64,000 nt of DNA from Candidatus Eisenbergiella merdavium (GTDB lineage Bacteria > Bacillota > Clostridia > Lachnospirales > Lachnospiraceae), in NCBI GenBank assembly GCA_019119595.1, contig DWWS01000031.1:31109-95108 (forward strand), in the 5' to 3' direction. A model generated the notes under the pieces. That model did not search any database. It saw nothing but the letters and a program-made list of their open reading frames with translations, and had not been told where the DNA came from. Position numbers and translations under genes: made by a program. Positions 61,113 through 64,000 of the stretch are shown piece by piece (within the stretch, counting starts at the first letter, position 1; each line of letters starts with the position of its first letter).

Positions 61113-63203
61113 ATGAGAGAGATTATCAACGGAAGCAGTCTGACACTTGGCACCTGCTACTACCCTGAGCACTGGGACAGAAGCCTGTGGGAGGAGGACC
61201 TGAACCGGATGCTTGAGGCAGGTATCCGTGTGATCCGCATCGCGGAATTTGCCTGGAACAAGATCGAGCCGAGGGAGGGGGAATATACATACGAGTTTTT
61301 TGATTCCTTCCTGGATGTGGTGGAAAAAACGCCGATGAAGGTCATTTTCTGCACGCCGACGGCGACGCCGCCCGCCTGGCTTACGGAGGAATATCCGGAG
61401 GTGCTGAACGCGCAGATGGACGGGACGCTTTACCGGCATGGGGCGAGGAGGCATTATAATTACAATTCTCCCGTTTATCAGCGGTTTGCGGCGAACATCA
61501 CGGAGAGATCCGCCGCCCATTACGGCCCGCGTCCCTGTGTGATCGGCTGGCAGATCGACAACGAGTTAAACTGCGAGACCTCGGAATTTTATTCGGAGAG
61601 CGATACCGCCGCCTTCCGGGAATTTTTGAAGAAAAAATACGGCACCGTCGAGGCGCTCAACGAGGCCTGGGGCACGGTGTTCTGGAACCAGACCTATACG
61701 GCCTGGAGCGAGGTGTATGTGCCGCAGACCACCATCAGCAATTCCACCAATCCTCACCGGGTGTTGGATTATCTGCGCTTCATTTCCGACAGTGCCTGCC
61801 GTTTTGCCGGGCTGCAGGCCAGAATCATACGCAAATACAAAAAGCCGGACGACTTTATCACCACCAACGGCCTGTTCGGGAACCTGGACAACCACAGGCT
61901 TGCGGAGGAAAGCCTGGACTTCATGACATACGATTCCTATCCCAACTTTGCCTATTGTCTGGATGATTACAGGAAGGACGATCCTCTGAAAGACCGCAAA
62001 TGGAGCCGCAATCTGACGGAAACGAGGGCGGTCTCCCCGGTTTTCGGCATCATGGAGCAGCAGTCCGGGGCCAACGGCTGGAATACCCGGATGGAAGCGC
62101 CCACACCCCGTCCAGGCCAGATGACCCTGTGGACGCTTCAGTCCATCGCGCATGGGGCGGATTTCGTGAGCTATTTCCGCTGGCGTACCTGCACGGTGGG
62201 GACGGAAATCTACTGGCACGGCATTCTGGATTATTCCGGCAGGGAGAACCGGAGGCTCCGGGAGCTTCGGGACATCCACAGAAAGCTGGAGGGCCTGCAG
62301 GAGGTGGCAGGCTCCGTCTATGAGGCCAGGGTGGGGATCCTGAAGGATTACGACAATATCTGGGACGCCCAGCTTGACCGGTGGCATGAGCGGGTGGAAA
62401 GAGAGAGCCAGAAAAATCTGTTTGCCGCGGCCCAGCTGATGCACACGCCGGTTGATTTCGTCTATCTGACGGAGAAGACGACCCTTTCCGATCTGAGAAG
62501 GTATGAGCTTTTGTTCTATCCCCATGCGGTGATCCTGACGAAGGAGCGCATGGCCCTTCTGGAGGAATATGTGCGGGAGGGCGGAAGACTGGTCATGGGC
62601 TGCCGCACCGGCTACAAGGACTTAAACGGCAGATGCGTCATGGACTGCCTGCCCGGCCTGGCGGCGGAGCTTACCGGAACGGATATCCCGGAATACAGCT
62701 TTGTCGCGCCGGATGAGGAGACGGTTTACGCGGATTGGGACGGAGAACGGATCGAAGCCGCCGTGTTCAACGACATCCTCTCCCCTGCGGGAGAAAACGC
62801 CCGGGTGCTCGCTTCCTATGAAAACAGCTGTTATGCGGGAGAACCCGCGCTCATCCAAAACCGCTTCGGTAAAGGCGAGGCCTATTACTTCGGCGGCGCG
62901 TTTGCCCTGGATACGGCGAAAACCTTCCTCCGGAAGCTCGGAGCGGCGCAGCCCTACAAAGAGCTGATCGAAGCGCCGGAGGGCTGTGAGATCGCGGTGC
63001 GTAGCGCGATGCGCAGGAAAAGCGTCCCGGCCGGAACGGAAGATGCGAAGGGGGAAGCCTTCCTTTTCGTGCTCAATTATCAGCATGAGCCTGTGCAGAT
63101 CACGCTGAAGCGGCCCATGCGGGAGCTGACCGGAGGACAGACGGAGAATGGAGCGGTGACGGTGGAAAAATTCGGCGTAAGGGTGTACCGGATGCCCGAA
63201 TGA
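61113..63203 (+). CDS. GH42 beta-galactosidase
   Basis: The 696-residue protein has the GH42 TIM barrel with the start LGTCYYPEHWDRSLWEEDL, acid/base Glu151 (IGWQIDNELN) and nucleophile Glu315 (VFGIMEQQSG), then a trimerisation domain (ELLFYPHAVILTKERMALLEEYV) and a C-terminal beta domain. There is no signal peptide, so it releases galactose from imported galactosides; the product can enter the galKT pathway encoded upstream. AGGAGGAG before the ATG at 61113 decides the start. Confidence 0.95.
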   Translation: MREIINGSSLTLGTCYYPEHWDRSLWEEDLNRMLEAGIRVIRIAEFAWNKIEPREGEYTYEFFDSFLDVVEKTPMKVIFCTPTATPPAWLTEEYPEVLNAQMDGTLYRHGARRHYNYNSPVYQRFAANITERSAAHYGPRPCVIGWQIDNELNCETSEFYSESDTAAFREFLKKKYGTVEALNEAWGTVFWNQTYTAWSEVYVPQTTISNSTNPHRVLDYLRFISDSACRFAGLQARIIRKYKKPDDFITTNGLFGNLDNHRLAEESLDFMTYDSYPNFAYCLDDYRKDDPLKDRKWSRNLTETRAVSPVFGIMEQQSGANGWNTRMEAPTPRPGQMTLWTLQSIAHGADFVSYFRWRTCTVGTEIYWHGILDYSGRENRRLRELRDIHRKLEGLQEVAGSVYEARVGILKDYDNIWDAQLDRWHERVERESQKNLFAAAQLMHTPVDFVYLTEKTTLSDLRRYELLFYPHAVILTKERMALLEEYVREGGRLVMGCRTGYKDLNGRCVMDCLPGLAAELTGTDIPEYSFVAPDEETVYADWDGERIEAAVFNDILSPAGENARVLASYENSCYAGEPALIQNRFGKGEAYYFGGAFALDTAKTFLRKLGAAQPYKELIEAPEGCEIAVRSAMRRKSVPAGTEDAKGEAFLFVLNYQHEPVQITLKRPMRELTGGQTENGAVTVEKFGVRVYRMPE

Positions 63204-63248
63204 TGGTGTGCCGCCTGGCTTTCTGATAAAAATTTAAGGCAAATTTTA

Positions 63249-63276
63249 TTGATTTAATTGAGTTATTATGTATAAT
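63249..63276 (+). promoter_or_regulatory. pckA promoter
   Basis: TTGATT and a perfect TATAAT are 16 bases apart, 71 bases before the pckA start codon. No cre match was seen here. Confidence 0.6.
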
Positions 63277-63347
63277 TATGGATAGGGAAACAGGAGCGGA
63301 CCTTCCGATTTTCCTGAAAAAATAAAGAAAAGAGGTAAAGAGGTAAG

Positions 63348-64000
63348 ATGGCAGCGATTGATTTAACCAAGTATGGCATCACGGGAACCGTTGAGATCGT
63401 TCATAATCCTTCTTATGAGCTTTTGTTTGAAGAAGAAACCAAGCCGGAACTTGAGGGATTTGAAAAGGGCCAGGTCAGCGAGCTGGGCGCAGTGAACGTT
63501 ATGACCGGTATCTACACGGGACGTTCCCCCAAAGACAAATTCATCGTAATGGATGAGAATTCCAAAGACACCGTATGGTGGACCTCCGATGAGTACAAGA
63601 ACGACAACCATCCCGCATCCGAAGAGACCTGGAAGGTGGTAAAGGATATCGCCCTGAAGGAGCTCTCCGATAAGAAGCTGTACGTTGTGGATGCGTTCTG
63701 CGGCGCCAACAAGGACACCCGCATGGCGATCCGTTTCATCATGGAAGTGGCCTGGCAGGCTCACTTTGTTAAGAACATGTTCATCCAGCCTTCCGAGGAG
63801 GAGCTTGCGGACTTCGAGCCTGACTTCGTTGTTTACAACGCTTCCAAGGCGAAGGTTGAGAACTACAAGGAGCTGGGACTGAATTCCGAGACGGCGGTCG
63901 TATTCAACATCACCAGCCGCGAGCAGGTTATCCTGAACACCTGGTACGGCGGAGAGATGAAGAAGGGTATGTTCTCCATGATGAACTACTACCTGCCTCT
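63348..64000 (+). CDS. pckA: Phosphoenolpyruvate carboxykinase (ATP), 5' part only
   Basis: The frame opens [20 protein letters not shown] and runs off the window end after about 217 codons; the ORF track misses it because it is cut. [18 protein letters not shown] and [32 protein letters not shown] are characteristic of the ATP-dependent enzyme. In gut anaerobes it often works in the carboxylating direction to make oxaloacetate. AGAGGTAAAGAGGTAAG precedes the ATG. Confidence 0.95.
   Translation, partial: MAAIDLTKYGITGTVEIVHNPSYELLFEEETKPELEGFEKGQVSELGAVNVMTGIYTGRSPKDKFIVMDENSKDTVWWTSDEYKNDNHPASEETWKVVKDIALKELSDKKLYVVDAFCGANKDTRMAIRFIMEVAWQAHFVKNMFIQPSEEELADFEPDFVVYNASKAKVENYKELGLNSETAVVFNITSREQVILNTWYGGEMKKGMFSMMNYYLP

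Noticed and set aside
1-64000. tRNA, rRNA, insertion sequences, prophage and T-box or other standard riboswitches
   Set aside because: I looked for cloverleaf arms with CCA ends, transposase or integrase motifs, terminal inverted repeats and T-box motifs and found none I could support.

Overview
The window looks like chromosome from a carbohydrate-fermenting anaerobic Firmicute, most likely a gut Lachnospiraceae (Clostridia). The evidence is the strong AGGAGG-type ribosome binding sites, the Gram-positive CcpA/HprK-type catabolite control parts (a perfect cre site, hprK, a Crh-like HPr), the rapZ-whiA-crh synteny, the Firmicute-type galKT pair, YesMN-type two-component systems beside CUT1 sugar ABC transporters, and many cytoplasmic glycoside hydrolases. 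No rRNA, tRNA, CRISPR array, prophage or insertion sequence was seen.

Layout. 0.1-2.2 kb: iron-sulfur aldo/keto reductase and an AraC regulator. 2.3-4.2 kb: ammonium channel fused to its PII regulator. 4.4-7.3 kb: galK-galT under a promoter with a perfect cre site. 7.4-10.3 kb: a GH105-like hydrolase, a patch of decayed genes and a CE15-like esterase. 10.4-19.0 kb: housekeeping and unknown genes (B12/radical SAM protein, endonuclease III, DEDDh exonuclease, VanW protein with a tiny membrane peptide, AIR-synthase-like protein, Lrp regulator, aminotransferase, TrmL). 19.0-19.3 kb: a probable type I toxin-antitoxin unit (holin-like peptide facing a small structured RNA). 19.6-23.2 kb: AraC regulator divergent from a GH3 glycosidase whose leader holds three 35-bp structured repeats.

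23.2-43.2 kb is a glycan-use region with two complete sensing, uptake and degradation modules. Module 1 is a divergent pair of transcription units: kinase, AraC-type response regulator, large unassigned glycoside hydrolase and sulfatase on the minus strand, two permeases and a binding lipoprotein on the plus strand. Module 2 runs on the plus strand: response regulator, kinase, binding lipoprotein, two permeases, GH127 beta-L-arabinofuranosidase. Module 2 lies between two direct copies of a 47-bp element (44/47 identical). Each copy ends in an extended -10 box and is followed at once by a hairpin whose shape, but not sequence, is kept.

43.3-64 kb is mostly core: NUDIX hydrolase, YitT protein, pyrG-DUF1846 on the minus strand, FtsH with an unusual repetitive tail, uvrC-hprK-glcK-murB-rapZ-whiA-crh, a lipid kinase, fructose-bisphosphate aldolase, a methyltransferase, a GH42 beta-galactosidase and the start of pckA.

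The genes fit a lifestyle of importing and trimming plant or host oligosaccharides (galactose, arabinose, uronic acid and sulfated units), phosphorylating glucose and galactose, and ranking sugars through HprK, HPr/Crh and CcpA. The best candidates for undescribed biology are the 47-bp promoter-hairpin element around module 2, the 35-bp leader repeats of the GH3 gene, the toxin-antitoxin unit, and the repetitive FtsH tail.
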